A stretch of 64,000 nt of DNA, taken from assembly GCF_000940805.1 (NCBI RefSeq), contig NZ_CP007142.1:658593-722592 (forward strand), written 5' to 3'. The translations under genes were made by a program, and so were the position numbers. Of the stretch, positions 26,770 through 35,356 are shown one piece after another (the first letter of the stretch is position 1; each line of letters opens with the position of its first letter). The notes beneath the pieces are model-generated. The model worked only from the letters and a program-made list of their open reading frames with translations, was not told the origin of the DNA and did not search any database. The stretch is from Gynuella sunshinyii YC6258 (GTDB taxonomy: Bacteria > Pseudomonadota > Gammaproteobacteria > Pseudomonadales > Natronospirillaceae).

Positions 26770-27537
26770 ATGGACAGAGAAAGCTGGCTGTTTTATGTAG
26801 TGCTTTTCATTTTCACTGTAACCGCCATAGTCACCCTGTTGGGAATTATCCAAAAACTGTCTATTAAGGAACAATATCTCAACAAGTTGTTTACCACGCT
26901 GGTACTGGAGTTGGTGACCGCCGTTATCTATATGTTCAGTCAGACGGATTTTTTCAGTAACAATCACAGACCGGACATGATTGTGCTGGCCAGAACCGAG
27001 CTTGAGGATATCTATGCGGATCGTTCAGCTCAGGACATTGTTGCGACTTTGAAAGAGTTGCCGGAAATACAGCACAAGCTGCAGCAAGCGGAACAGGAAG
27101 TCACCCAGCTCACTCAAGAATTGCAGCTGCAGCAACCCGGCTATGATGAAGTGACGCTCGCTCTGGCCGATACCCGGGAACAGTTATCGCAATTACAGTT
27201 ACAGCTGGCGGATACTTTGCCTTATAAAAGCAAATATCTGGCATTACAGAAGCAGTTTCTGGTCAGAATGGCACATTTGAATGCGCTGATCTCCGAGTGG
27301 GGAACTTCAATCAATCTCCGTTACCGGCCAGAGGAGAAAAAAGAGGTGGCCTTATTGCTCCAGGAAGCACTCAAGGAAATTGGTTTCATGGACGCCAATA
27401 TGTTGCCCGATGATGATCCGGTCAGAAGCTATGAATTATTGGTGGCTTATCAAAAGAAAAAGCGCTTTTCAGAACTGGGGTACCTCACCAGCGAGGTGGT
27501 CGCGTTTATCATTCAGGATTATCTGGCGGTTGTCTGA
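26770..27537 (+). CDS. unrecognised membrane-anchored coiled-coil protein (255 aa)
   Basis: I do not recognise the family. Two hydrophobic segments are visible near the N-terminus (about residues 5-28 and 40-58: WLFYVVLFIFTVTAIVTLLG and FTTLVLELVTAVIYMF). A glutamine/leucine-rich coiled coil follows at about 95-150 (QHKLQQAEQEVTQLTQELQL). The compact helical C-terminal region includes PEEKKEVALLLQEALKEIGF. AAAGGAAA lies upstream of the ATG. It probably stands alone; the next gene starts 81 nt later. The topology suggests a cytoplasmic coiled coil anchored to the inner membrane, perhaps a scaffold. Confidence 0.7.
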   Translation: MDRESWLFYVVLFIFTVTAIVTLLGIIQKLSIKEQYLNKLFTTLVLELVTAVIYMFSQTDFFSNNHRPDMIVLARTELEDIYADRSAQDIVATLKELPEIQHKLQQAEQEVTQLTQELQLQQPGYDEVTLALADTREQLSQLQLQLADTLPYKSKYLALQKQFLVRMAHLNALISEWGTSINLRYRPEEKKEVALLLQEALKEIGFMDANMLPDDDPVRSYELLVAYQKKKRFSELGYLTSEVVAFIIQDYLAVV

Positions 27538-27618
27538 ACGAACCATAAATCATAGTTCATACCCGAACCTTCGCGGTGTTAGACTCCCAGTGCTGTTTAA
27601 CTACCCTAAGGGATCATT

Positions 27619-28482
27619 ATGTCTGCACGTCAATTGCGCCGGTTTTATACACCGTTGTGCCTGCTCATTCTTACTGCACTCACTGCCTGCAGCTCGCTTC
27701 AGCAGATTGCCGATGTACAGAAACCCCAAGCTTCCGTCACCAGTGCATCCGTTAAATCACTCTCTCTGGATCAGGCAACCGTACTGGTGGACGTGGTGCT
27801 GACCAATCCCAATCCCTTTACCCTGCACACGGTCGGATTTGATATGAATATGGCCATTGATGGTCATCGCCTTGCGGCTGTCAGTCAGCCGGATTCAAAG
27901 CTGGCGATTCCGGCCAATGGTCGTAACAAAATGCAGCTGCCGGTGACTCTGAAGTATCAGGATGTCATCGCTGCGGTGGGCAGTATTGCCAACGAGAATG
28001 CGCTGAATTATGCCCTGGATGGTACCGTATTTGTCGATGTTCCGGTGCTCGGCAAGCTTGGTCTGCCATTGAAATTTACCGGTTCGCTGCCGGTTCCCCG
28101 ACTGCCACAGATCAGTCTTAAAGATATCAGTCTCGAATCAATCAGTCTGAGTGGTGCAAAACTCAAGGTCGATCTGGATGTCACCAACCCGAATATCTTT
28201 GATGTGAACCTCAAGTCGGTGAACTACGATTTGATGGCCAACGGCAAATCCCTGACGGATGGCGCGCTGAAACAAATTAACCTGCGTCAGGGCCAGACCC
28301 AGAATGTGACCATTCCCTTGTCTGTCAGTACCACCAATATGGGGCTGACCCTGTACCGGTTGTTGTCTGGCTCCAACTCGGTGACCATGGGCGTTAAGCT
28401 CGGGGCGGATATCGTACCGGGTATCTCTGCATGGCAACCCGGTCCGCTAAAGTATGAAGCACAAAGGACATTGAGCCGCTGA
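27619..28482 (+). CDS. LEA-type-2 (WHy domain) lipoprotein
   Basis: This 287-aa protein has a lipoprotein signal (CLLILTALTACSS, lipidated Cys near residue 24) and two copies of the LEA2/WHy beta-sandwich. Copy one lies at about residues 45-145 (VLVDVVLTNPNPFTLHTVGFD), copy two at about 175-280 (LKVDLDVTNPNIFDVNLKSVNYD). The NPN/NPF pattern is diagnostic of the family. Bacterial members are thought to help in desiccation or osmotic stress in the periplasm, which would suit a saline habitat. AAGGGA lies upstream of the ATG. Confidence 0.85.
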   Translation: MSARQLRRFYTPLCLLILTALTACSSLQQIADVQKPQASVTSASVKSLSLDQATVLVDVVLTNPNPFTLHTVGFDMNMAIDGHRLAAVSQPDSKLAIPANGRNKMQLPVTLKYQDVIAAVGSIANENALNYALDGTVFVDVPVLGKLGLPLKFTGSLPVPRLPQISLKDISLESISLSGAKLKVDLDVTNPNIFDVNLKSVNYDLMANGKSLTDGALKQINLRQGQTQNVTIPLSVSTTNMGLTLYRLLSGSNSVTMGVKLGADIVPGISAWQPGPLKYEAQRTLSR

Positions 28483-28510
28483 CGGATTAGACGATCCAAG
28501 ATCATTTTGT

Positions 28511-28535
28511 CCGCGGAAGATTCTGATCTTTCGCG
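28511..28535. terminator. hairpin between convergent genes
   Basis: An 11-bp stem with one wobble pair (CCGCGGAAGAT / ATCTTTCGCGG) and a TCTG loop lies between the LEA2 lipoprotein and the opposing dehydrogenase gene. It sits where a bidirectional transcription stop is expected. The flanking T runs are short, so its efficiency is uncertain. Confidence 0.5.
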
Positions 28536-28548
28536 GGTATTCCCAGGC

Positions 28549-29610
28549 TCAACCGATTTCTGCAATCACCGCGTTACCCAGCGCCTCAGTGCCGGCGTTG
28601 CCGCCCATGTCCCGGGTCAGGGTCTGCGCTGTTCGCAGTACGTTTTCTATTGCTCGCAGCAAGACATCGTGAACGTCCGGGTAACCCAGATGTTGCATCA
28701 TCATGGCACCAGCCCAGATAGTACCCAAGGGATTGGCAATGCCCTGTCCGGCAATATCCGGAGCTGAACCATGAACCGGCTCGAACATGGATGGAAACTG
28801 TTTTTCAGGATTGATGTTGGCCGATGGTGCGATGGCAATCGTGCCGGTGCAGGCCGGACCCAGATCAGACAGAATGTCCCCAAACAGATTTGATCCGACG
28901 ACCACGTCAAAATGCTCAGGCATGCGCACGAAATGAGCGGTCAGAATATCTATGTGATACTGATCCACGCGAACATCGGGATAGGCTTTTCCCATTTCCT
29001 GCACGCGTTTATCCCAGAATGGCATGGAATGATAAATGCCATTGGACTTGGTGGCGGATGTCAGGTGTTTTGCTGTACGGCTCTGTGCCATCTTAAAGGC
29101 ATAATCGATGATTCGATCCGTGCCTCTGCGGGTAAAAATACTCTGCTGAACCACGACTTCATGTTCGGTGCCCTCATACTGAATGCCCCCGATTGACGAA
29201 TATTCACCTTCCACATTTTCACGTACCACCAGGAAATCAATATCGCCAGGTTGCTTGCTTGCCAGTGGGCAGGGCACCCCTTCAAACAGGCGTACCGGGC
29301 GCAGATTGACGTACTGATCAAACGCCCGGCGGATGGGTAACAGCAGTCCCCATAAGGAAATGTGATCGGGTACTCCCGGATAACCGACTGCTCCAAGATA
29401 GATAGCATCAAACCCGCTGAGTTGCTCGATACCATCTTCCGGCATCATGCGTCCGGTTCGATGATAGGTCTCACAGGACCAGTCGAAATGGACCCAGTCA
29501 AAGTCGATTCCAAACTGTCTGCCCGCTGCTTCCAGTGCTTTGATACCCACGGGTATCACTTCCTTGCCAATACCGTCTCCTGGAATAACTGCAATCTTCA
29601 ACCGAGGCAT
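28549..29610 (-). CDS. tartrate/D-malate dehydrogenase-type beta-decarboxylating dehydrogenase
   Basis: This 353-aa enzyme of the isocitrate/isopropylmalate dehydrogenase superfamily has IAVIPGDGIGKEV at the N-terminus, the substrate-arginine region RPVRLFEGVPCPL, FLVVRENVEGEYSS and the metal/NAD segment GSNLFGDILSDLGP with FEPVHGSAPDIAG. The ENVEGEYS sequence and length match TtuC/DmlA enzymes, which oxidatively decarboxylate D-malate or tartrate with NAD+, rather than LeuB. GGGAGGGG precedes the ATG. It follows leuA at 271 bp but with a terminator between, so it is likely a separate transcription unit. Confidence 0.85.
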   Translation of the reverse strand: MPRLKIAVIPGDGIGKEVIPVGIKALEAAGRQFGIDFDWVHFDWSCETYHRTGRMMPEDGIEQLSGFDAIYLGAVGYPGVPDHISLWGLLLPIRRAFDQYVNLRPVRLFEGVPCPLASKQPGDIDFLVVRENVEGEYSSIGGIQYEGTEHEVVVQQSIFTRRGTDRIIDYAFKMAQSRTAKHLTSATKSNGIYHSMPFWDKRVQEMGKAYPDVRVDQYHIDILTAHFVRMPEHFDVVVGSNLFGDILSDLGPACTGTIAIAPSANINPEKQFPSMFEPVHGSAPDIAGQGIANPLGTIWAGAMMMQHLGYPDVHDVLLRAIENVLRTAQTLTRDMGGNAGTEALGNAVIAEIG

Positions 29611-29831
29611 ATACCCCTCCCGTCTGCGTTACCGTGTGGTTTTCGCGGCGAAGTCTAGCCAAGACCTTGAACATACACAATTCGCGGGATCGTTTGTTGG
29701 CATGGTGTGGTTAACGGAGAAGATGTGCATGAAGCCGGAGTAAACAGGTTAAAAGAGTCGGGTGCCAGGGGCGTTGGCGTTTTCGCAGATCTCAAACCGG
29801 CTAAACGGTAATCAGGCGAAAAAAGGTTGAA

Positions 29832-29867
29832 CAAAAAGTGGCTCTCTTCAGACGAGAACCACTTTTG
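29832..29867 (-). terminator. rho-independent terminator of leuA
   Basis: Reading the minus strand, a stem of about 14 bp (CAAAAGTGGTTCTC / GAGAGCCACTTTTTG, one wobble, loop gtctgaa) ends in a T run about 15 nt after the leuA stop codon. It separates leuA from the dehydrogenase gene downstream. Confidence 0.85.
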
Positions 29868-29881
29868 TCATGAGCGTGATA

Positions 29882-31585
29882 TCAGGCGCTTTGCCCTTCG
29901 CTGATTGGCGTAACCCAGCCGGCTTTCACCGCATTATTCACTGCATGTAACAATGCAATGAGTGATGCCATAACGATGTCGGGGTTTTCGCCCACACCGA
30001 AACAGACATTGCCGTTTACCCGGATCTGCATATAAGTCACCGCCATAGTGTCTTCACCTTCACCGATGGCATGTTCGTTATAATCGACCAGTTCGAACTC
30101 GATACCCATCTGTTTGCGCACTGCGCTGGCAAAGGCGGAAATAGGACCATTACCGGTACCGGTCAGTACCCGTTTCTGACCTTCACCATCAATAACGGCT
30201 TTGATCTGATCAGTCTGTTTATCCACATCCCGCTGAATGTTGTATTCCTTGAGAGAGAATGGAGCATCCACCTCAACATAGGAGCTGCGGAAATTTTCCC
30301 AGATGGTCTGTGGGCTGACCTCTTTCTGGGTCTGTTCGGATACCCGTTGAATCACCTGACTGAAGTGAATCTGCAAGGGTCTTGGCAGACGATAGCCATG
30401 ATCTTTTTCCATCACATAGGTGACGCCGCCCTTACCGGACTGACTGTTGATCCGGATGACTTCTTCGTATTTACGGCCGAGGTCGGATGGATCGATTGGC
30501 AGGTAGGCCACATTCCAATGGGATTCATGCTGCTGATCTGAAAGACACTTGCGGATGGCATCCTGATGGCTGCCGCTGAAAGCGGTAAAGACCAGTTCAC
30601 CAGCGTAAGGATGACGAGGATGTACTTCCAACTGATTGCAGTATTTATAGGTCTGGATGATGTCATCCATGTTTGAACAATCGATACCGGAATCAATCCC
30701 CTGAGAGTAGAGGTTCATGGCCATGGTGACGATGTCGAGGTTGCCGGTCCGCTCACCATTGCCGAACAAAGTACCTTCCACCCTGTCAGCACCGGCCAAC
30801 AAGCCAAGTTCGGAGGCAGCCACGCCGGTGCCACGGTCATTGTGAGTATGCACCGACACGATGACGGCCTCACGATGATGCAGATGGCGGCACATCCATT
30901 CAATCTGGTCGGCGAAGACATTCGGAGTACTGACTTCTACAGTGGCCGGTAAATTGATGATGCAGGGCTTTTCGGGGGTGGGTTGCCAGACTTCAATGAC
31001 GGCATTACAGACATCGGCGGCAAAGTCCATCTCGGTACCGGTAAAACTCTCCGGAGAATACTGAAACCGCCAGTCGGTATCCGGATGTTTGGCAGCGTAT
31101 TCCTTCACCCATTTGGCGCCCTGGACGGCAATATCGGTAATGCCCTGGCGATCCAGACGGAAGACCTTCTCGCGCTGAGTGGTGGAGGTTGAATTATAAA
31201 CATGAACGATGGCTTTTTTGGCGCCTTTGAGCGCTTCGAAGGTTTTGCTGATCAAATGCTCACGGGCCTGAACCAGTACCTGAATGGTGACATCTTCCGG
31301 CACCAGCCCGTCATCAATGATTTTCCGGACAAAGTCGTAATCGGGCTGAGAGGCTGAAGGGAAACCCACTTCTATTTCCTTGAACCCCATACTCACGAGC
31401 AAATTCCACATGCGGGTTTTCTGCTCGACGGTCATGGGTTCCACCAATGCCTGATTGCCGTCACGCAAGTCAACGGAACACCAGATCGGGGCTTTGGTAA
31501 TCGTATTGTTGGGCCAGGTGCGGTCGGTCAGATTCAATGTCTGGAATGGTCGGTATTTGCGAAAGTTGTAGCCTGTGTTGGTCAT
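29882..31585 (-). CDS. leuA: 2-isopropylmalate synthase
   Basis: This 567-aa enzyme makes 2-isopropylmalate from acetyl-CoA and 2-oxoisovalerate, the first committed step of leucine synthesis. The HMGL-like TIM barrel (about residues 30-300) opens with WCSVDLRDGNQAL, where the Asp binds the divalent metal, and has SVHTHNDRGTGVA with metal-binding histidines. The C-terminal region (about 430-560) is the LeuA allosteric domain, which in the family binds leucine for feedback inhibition. Length and sequence match the long LeuA form seen in pseudomonads. GGAG lies 5 nt before the ATG. A leucine-rich leader peptide about 240 nt upstream suggests attenuation. Confidence 0.95.
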   Translation of the reverse strand: MTNTGYNFRKYRPFQTLNLTDRTWPNNTITKAPIWCSVDLRDGNQALVEPMTVEQKTRMWNLLVSMGFKEIEVGFPSASQPDYDFVRKIIDDGLVPEDVTIQVLVQAREHLISKTFEALKGAKKAIVHVYNSTSTTQREKVFRLDRQGITDIAVQGAKWVKEYAAKHPDTDWRFQYSPESFTGTEMDFAADVCNAVIEVWQPTPEKPCIINLPATVEVSTPNVFADQIEWMCRHLHHREAVIVSVHTHNDRGTGVAASELGLLAGADRVEGTLFGNGERTGNLDIVTMAMNLYSQGIDSGIDCSNMDDIIQTYKYCNQLEVHPRHPYAGELVFTAFSGSHQDAIRKCLSDQQHESHWNVAYLPIDPSDLGRKYEEVIRINSQSGKGGVTYVMEKDHGYRLPRPLQIHFSQVIQRVSEQTQKEVSPQTIWENFRSSYVEVDAPFSLKEYNIQRDVDKQTDQIKAVIDGEGQKRVLTGTGNGPISAFASAVRKQMGIEFELVDYNEHAIGEGEDTMAVTYMQIRVNGNVCFGVGENPDIVMASLIALLHAVNNAVKAGWVTPISEGQSA

Positions 31586-31650
31586 GGTAGCTCCGAAACT
31601 CTAAATAAAATGATGTTGAAACGATAACGTCGTGTGGCTTGAATGAGGAA

Positions 31651-31684
31651 GGCTGTCTGACACCACATTCCAGGTCAGACAACC
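31651..31684 (-). promoter_or_regulatory. hairpin in leuA leader, possible attenuator element
   Basis: An 11-bp inverted repeat (GGTTGTCTGAC / GTCAGACAGCC in the leuA sense, one G-U wobble, 12-nt loop) lies about 65 nt before the leuA start. The following U content is low, so it may be a pause or antiterminator element rather than the terminator. Smaller repeats (GGTGTT/AACACC near 31812-31789) occur between it and the leader peptide. Confidence 0.45.
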
Positions 31685-31828
31685 GCGCATCAGTCGCAGT
31701 CGTAACAGAATGAGTTTTTGGAGCTTGAGAATAAGGGGATTTGATTTCACTTCGTTTTCAACCGTCTGCTTTGATTTTTGAACATTGGTGTTGGAGTTGT
31801 GAGGCAAAACACCGATTGCCAGGTCGTT

Positions 31829-31885
31829 TTATAGACCTAGTAGCAGGGGCAGTCGTAGTAGTGATAAAGAAGTGAATGTGTTCAT
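31829..31885 (-). CDS. leucine-rich leader peptide of leuA (18 aa)
   Basis: The minus-strand reading frame encodes MNTFTSLSLLRLPLLLGL then TAA: 8 leucines in 18 residues, most of them in the last ten codons. Four are the usually rare CTA codon (TTA and CTG make up the rest). It ends about 240 nt upstream of leuA, with inverted repeats between. This is the classical signature of ribosome-mediated attenuation: stalling at Leu codons when charged tRNA-Leu is scarce changes folding of the leader RNA. The ribosome binding site is weak. Candidate promoters upstream are TTGACG-17-TACTCT and TTCAAC-17-GATAAT (minus strand, about 31965-31895). Confidence 0.8.
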   Translation of the reverse strand: MNTFTSLSLLRLPLLLGL

Positions 31886-32010
31886 GGCTGGAAGAGTAGT
31901 TTCTTGATTCCATGGCGTCAACCTGTTATTTGAAGGAATTATCATTTTTATTTTCGGGCCGTTGAACCCCGGCACCATTTATTTTTCCATCTTACAAAAA
32001 GGAAACGATC

Positions 32011-34026
32011 ATGAGTAATCCGCTTCTGGAATCCCACCGTCTGCCGCCTTTCAGTCGTATCCGCGCTGAGCATGTGGTGCCGGCGATCGGTCAGTTGATC
32101 GAACAGAACCGAGCTGAAATCAATGAATTGGTCAACAGTCCGGAAACGCCCGATTGGGAAACGTTCCTGAATCCGATTCAGCAACTGACCGACAGACTGG
32201 AGCAGGCCTGGTCTCCGATAGGTCATTTGGCGTATGTGAAAGATTCCGAAGAACTCCGTGAAGCCTATAAACAGGCCCTGGAGATGATGTCTGCCTACAG
32301 TACTGAGTTCTATCAGAACGAAGGGTTGTGCCGAAAATATCAGCAGATTGATTTGGACAAACTCGACCGGCCGGCCCGTAAAGCGGTGGAAAATGCATTA
32401 CTGGATTTCAAACTCTCCGGTATCAGTCTGCCACAGGAGCAGCGGAGCCGGTATGCCGAAATCGCTCAGCGTCTGTCCAAACTCGGCAGTCAATTCCAGG
32501 AAAATGTACTGGATGCCACGCAGGGATGGAGCAAACACATCATTGATCAGAAAGATCTCGCCGGGCTGCCCGAATCAGCGTTGGCGACTCTGGCACAGAA
32601 TGCCAAAAATAAAGGTAAGGATGGTTGGCTGATCACCTTGGAGTTTCCATCCTATCTGCCGGTCATGACCTATGCAGATAATCGCAGCCTGCGCCGTGAA
32701 GTGGCCACCGCGTTTTCAACCCGTGCATCTGACCAGGGGCCGAATGCCGGTCAGTGGAACAATGCTGCAGTGATGGCTGAGATTCTTGATCTGCGTACCG
32801 AAGAAGCCGATTTGCTGGGATATGGCAACTATTCAGAATTGTCGCTGGCCAAGAAAATGGCCAAGTCACCCAAGCAGGTGCTGGATTTCCTCAATGAGCT
32901 GGCTGACAAATCCTATCCCCAGGCTGGAGAGGAGTTTGCCGAGCTGACTGCGTATGCCCGTCAGAATCTGGGCGTCAGTAAGCTGGATCCCTGGGATGTT
33001 GCCTATGCATCTGAGAAACTCAAGCAACACAGCTATAGTATTTCCCAGGAAGAACTGAAGCCGTATTTTCCGGTAAACAGGGTTATTGACGGTCTGTTTC
33101 AAACGGCGCAACGATTATTCGCGGTAGAATTTCGCGAGCAGCAGGATTTCGATACCTATCATCCGGATGTGAAGCTGTTTGAAATCACCAGTCAGGGTGA
33201 ACATATTGCCAGCTTTTATCTGGATCTTTATGCCCGTGAGGGCAAGCGCGGCGGCGCCTGGATGGACGTGTGCCGTTCCCGTATACCTGGCCAGCTGCCA
33301 GTGGCGTATCTGACCTGTAACTTTACCGCCCCGGTGGGTGACAAGCCGGCGCTGTTGACACATATGGAAGTGACCACGCTGTTTCACGAGTTTGGTCACG
33401 GGATCCATCATATGCTGACCCAAGTGGAGGTTTCGGCGGTGGGAGGTATCAATGGTGTTGCCTGGGATGCGGTTGAACTTCCCAGTCAGTTTATGGAGAA
33501 CTTCTGCTATGAACCCGAGGCTCTGGCATTTATCTCCGGTCATTTTGAAACCGGAGAGCCATTGCCGAAGGACCTGCTCGATAAAATGCTGGCTGCCAAG
33601 AACTTCCAGTCCGCCATGCAAACAGTCCGTCAGCTTGAGTTTGCATTGTTCGATTTTGAACTCCATACCCAGTATCGACATGGTCATCCGGAATGGATAC
33701 GCACGGTGATCGACTCAGTTCGTGACCGGGTCTGCGTGGTGCCTGTTTTGCCGGAAAATCGGTTCGAAAACAGTTTCAGCCATATTTTCGGGGGAGGTTA
33801 TGCTGCCGGCTATTACAGTTATAAATGGGCGGAAGTGCTTAGTGCCGATGCCTTTTCGCGGTTTGAGGAAGAAGGGGTGTTTAATGCTGAAACCGGCCTC
33901 AGCTTCCGGCGTGAAATCCTGGAAAAAGGTGGCAGTGAGGATGCCATGACGTTGTTCAAGAATTTCCGTGGCCGTGAGCCTTCAGTGGATGCGCTGTTGC
34001 GTCATTCCGGTATTAAAGCCGCCTGA
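32011..34026 (+). CDS. prlC: oligopeptidase A
   Basis: This 671-aa cytosolic M3-family zinc metallopeptidase has its catalytic motif HEFGHGIHH near residue 458, and the second-helix glutamate follows in VELPSQFMENF. The protein degrades oligopeptides, including cleaved signal peptides. Full length agrees with PrlC (about 680 aa). AAGGAAA lies before the ATG. It is divergent from leuA. In pseudomonads a YheV-like gene follows prlC directly; here a YheV homologue is found 7.7 kb away, with the glycosyltransferase cluster, a pseudouridine synthase and a chemoreceptor in between. Confidence 0.95.
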   Translation: MSNPLLESHRLPPFSRIRAEHVVPAIGQLIEQNRAEINELVNSPETPDWETFLNPIQQLTDRLEQAWSPIGHLAYVKDSEELREAYKQALEMMSAYSTEFYQNEGLCRKYQQIDLDKLDRPARKAVENALLDFKLSGISLPQEQRSRYAEIAQRLSKLGSQFQENVLDATQGWSKHIIDQKDLAGLPESALATLAQNAKNKGKDGWLITLEFPSYLPVMTYADNRSLRREVATAFSTRASDQGPNAGQWNNAAVMAEILDLRTEEADLLGYGNYSELSLAKKMAKSPKQVLDFLNELADKSYPQAGEEFAELTAYARQNLGVSKLDPWDVAYASEKLKQHSYSISQEELKPYFPVNRVIDGLFQTAQRLFAVEFREQQDFDTYHPDVKLFEITSQGEHIASFYLDLYAREGKRGGAWMDVCRSRIPGQLPVAYLTCNFTAPVGDKPALLTHMEVTTLFHEFGHGIHHMLTQVEVSAVGGINGVAWDAVELPSQFMENFCYEPEALAFISGHFETGEPLPKDLLDKMLAAKNFQSAMQTVRQLEFALFDFELHTQYRHGHPEWIRTVIDSVRDRVCVVPVLPENRFENSFSHIFGGGYAAGYYSYKWAEVLSADAFSRFEEEGVFNAETGLSFRREILEKGGSEDAMTLFKNFRGREPSVDALLRHSGIKAA

Positions 34027-34170
34027 GTCATCTCCAGTATCCGGGTCATTGTTGAAAATCCATGACCTGGATACCCCTGCCACAGACAGTAATGTCTGCT
34101 ACTATTCCTTCCCGGCCGGCAGCCCGCTGCCACAATCATTGTTCTGTGGACCTAACTATCTGTTGTAATC

Positions 34171-35352
34171 ATGACCATCACACTGAAGGCTCATCCGTCT
34201 CTGTATTCTGCATTTGATGTCTACCCGTCCGCCAAAGGGGCTGCCACCCATATCCATCAGGCTGCGGGCACTCTGTTTGATCGTGCTGGTGGTGGACTGC
34301 TTTATACCCTTGGCAATGAAGAATTGCCCCGCTATCAGCGCGAACCCGGCAATATCGAAATTTTGCGCTTTGGCGGGTTGGTGGAAAACTACCTGCACCG
34401 GGCACTGTCCTTCAGTGCTGAATTATCGAAGATTTTGAACAATGGATTGAAGGATAGTCTGAAAATAGCCCAGTTCCGTGACCCCTGGAGCGGAGTGCCG
34501 GTGTTACGTCATGGCGAGGGGCGCTTTGCAACCATTTATGAAGTCAACGGTTTGCCTTCAATTGAGCTGCCGGCAGCATTTCCCAATGTTTCTGCAGCAA
34601 CCCTGCACAAGCTTCGGAAAATGGAAGATGAGTGTCTGGACCAGGCCACCCGGATAGTGGTGCCGTCAACGATTATTCGTACTCACTTAATTCGCCGGGG
34701 GGTGTCGGGAACGCGTATTGAAGTGATTGCCAATGGCACCCGTATTACGCCGTTACAACCCCGCCCGGCAGAGGCACCGGCACGGTATGTTTTATATTTT
34801 GGTGCCGTGCAGGACTGGCAGGGACTGGATGTACTGTTGCAGGCCTGGCGTCAGCTGCAGGATTTGCCGAATTTACAGCTGGTCATCTGTAGCTCGGTCA
34901 AGTCCAGGCGTGCCAAGGCTTATCAGAAACTGGTGCAGCGACTGGGGCTGGAAAATCACGTGCAATGGCATTTTCAGTTATCCAAAGAACAGCTGGCACC
35001 CTGGATCAGCAATGCTTACCTGACGGTTGCGCCGTTGACTGAATGCCCTCGCAATATCGAACAAGGTTGCTGCCCGTTAAAAATTCTCGAATCCATGGGC
35101 GCAGGTGTGCCGGTCGTGGCTTCCGATCTGCCGGTGGTACACGAGTTAATCCGGCACCGCGAGAATGGTTATCTGATTGCCCCGGAGCGCCCCTCGGAAC
35201 TGGCCAGGGCGTTAAGGGTTTTGTTGGAATATCCCGACACCGTTACTCAACTGGGACATGCGGCCAGACAGACGATTGAAAATGGGTTTCTGTGGTCGCA
35301 GGCCAATGAACGACTGGGAAGAATACATATGGAGCTGTTAAAGGAGAAGTAA
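34171..35352 (+). CDS. glycosyltransferase (GT4/GT-B type)
   Basis: This 393-aa protein has a two-Rossmann GT-B layout. The N-terminal acceptor half includes SAKGAATHIHQAAGTLF. The C-terminal donor half has YVLYFGAVQDWQGLDVLLQAW and the nucleotide-sugar region GCCPLKILESMGAGVPVVASDLPV, a variant of the GT4 E-x7-E signature. It transfers a sugar from an NDP-sugar to an unknown acceptor in the cytoplasm. The ATG lacks a strong ribosome binding site. It is the first of six closely spaced genes (34171-39232), 144 nt after prlC. Confidence 0.85.
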   Translation: MTITLKAHPSLYSAFDVYPSAKGAATHIHQAAGTLFDRAGGGLLYTLGNEELPRYQREPGNIEILRFGGLVENYLHRALSFSAELSKILNNGLKDSLKIAQFRDPWSGVPVLRHGEGRFATIYEVNGLPSIELPAAFPNVSAATLHKLRKMEDECLDQATRIVVPSTIIRTHLIRRGVSGTRIEVIANGTRITPLQPRPAEAPARYVLYFGAVQDWQGLDVLLQAWRQLQDLPNLQLVICSSVKSRRAKAYQKLVQRLGLENHVQWHFQLSKEQLAPWISNAYLTVAPLTECPRNIEQGCCPLKILESMGAGVPVVASDLPVVHELIRHRENGYLIAPERPSELARALRVLLEYPDTVTQLGHAARQTIENGFLWSQANERLGRIHMELLKEK

Positions 35353-35356
35353 TGTT

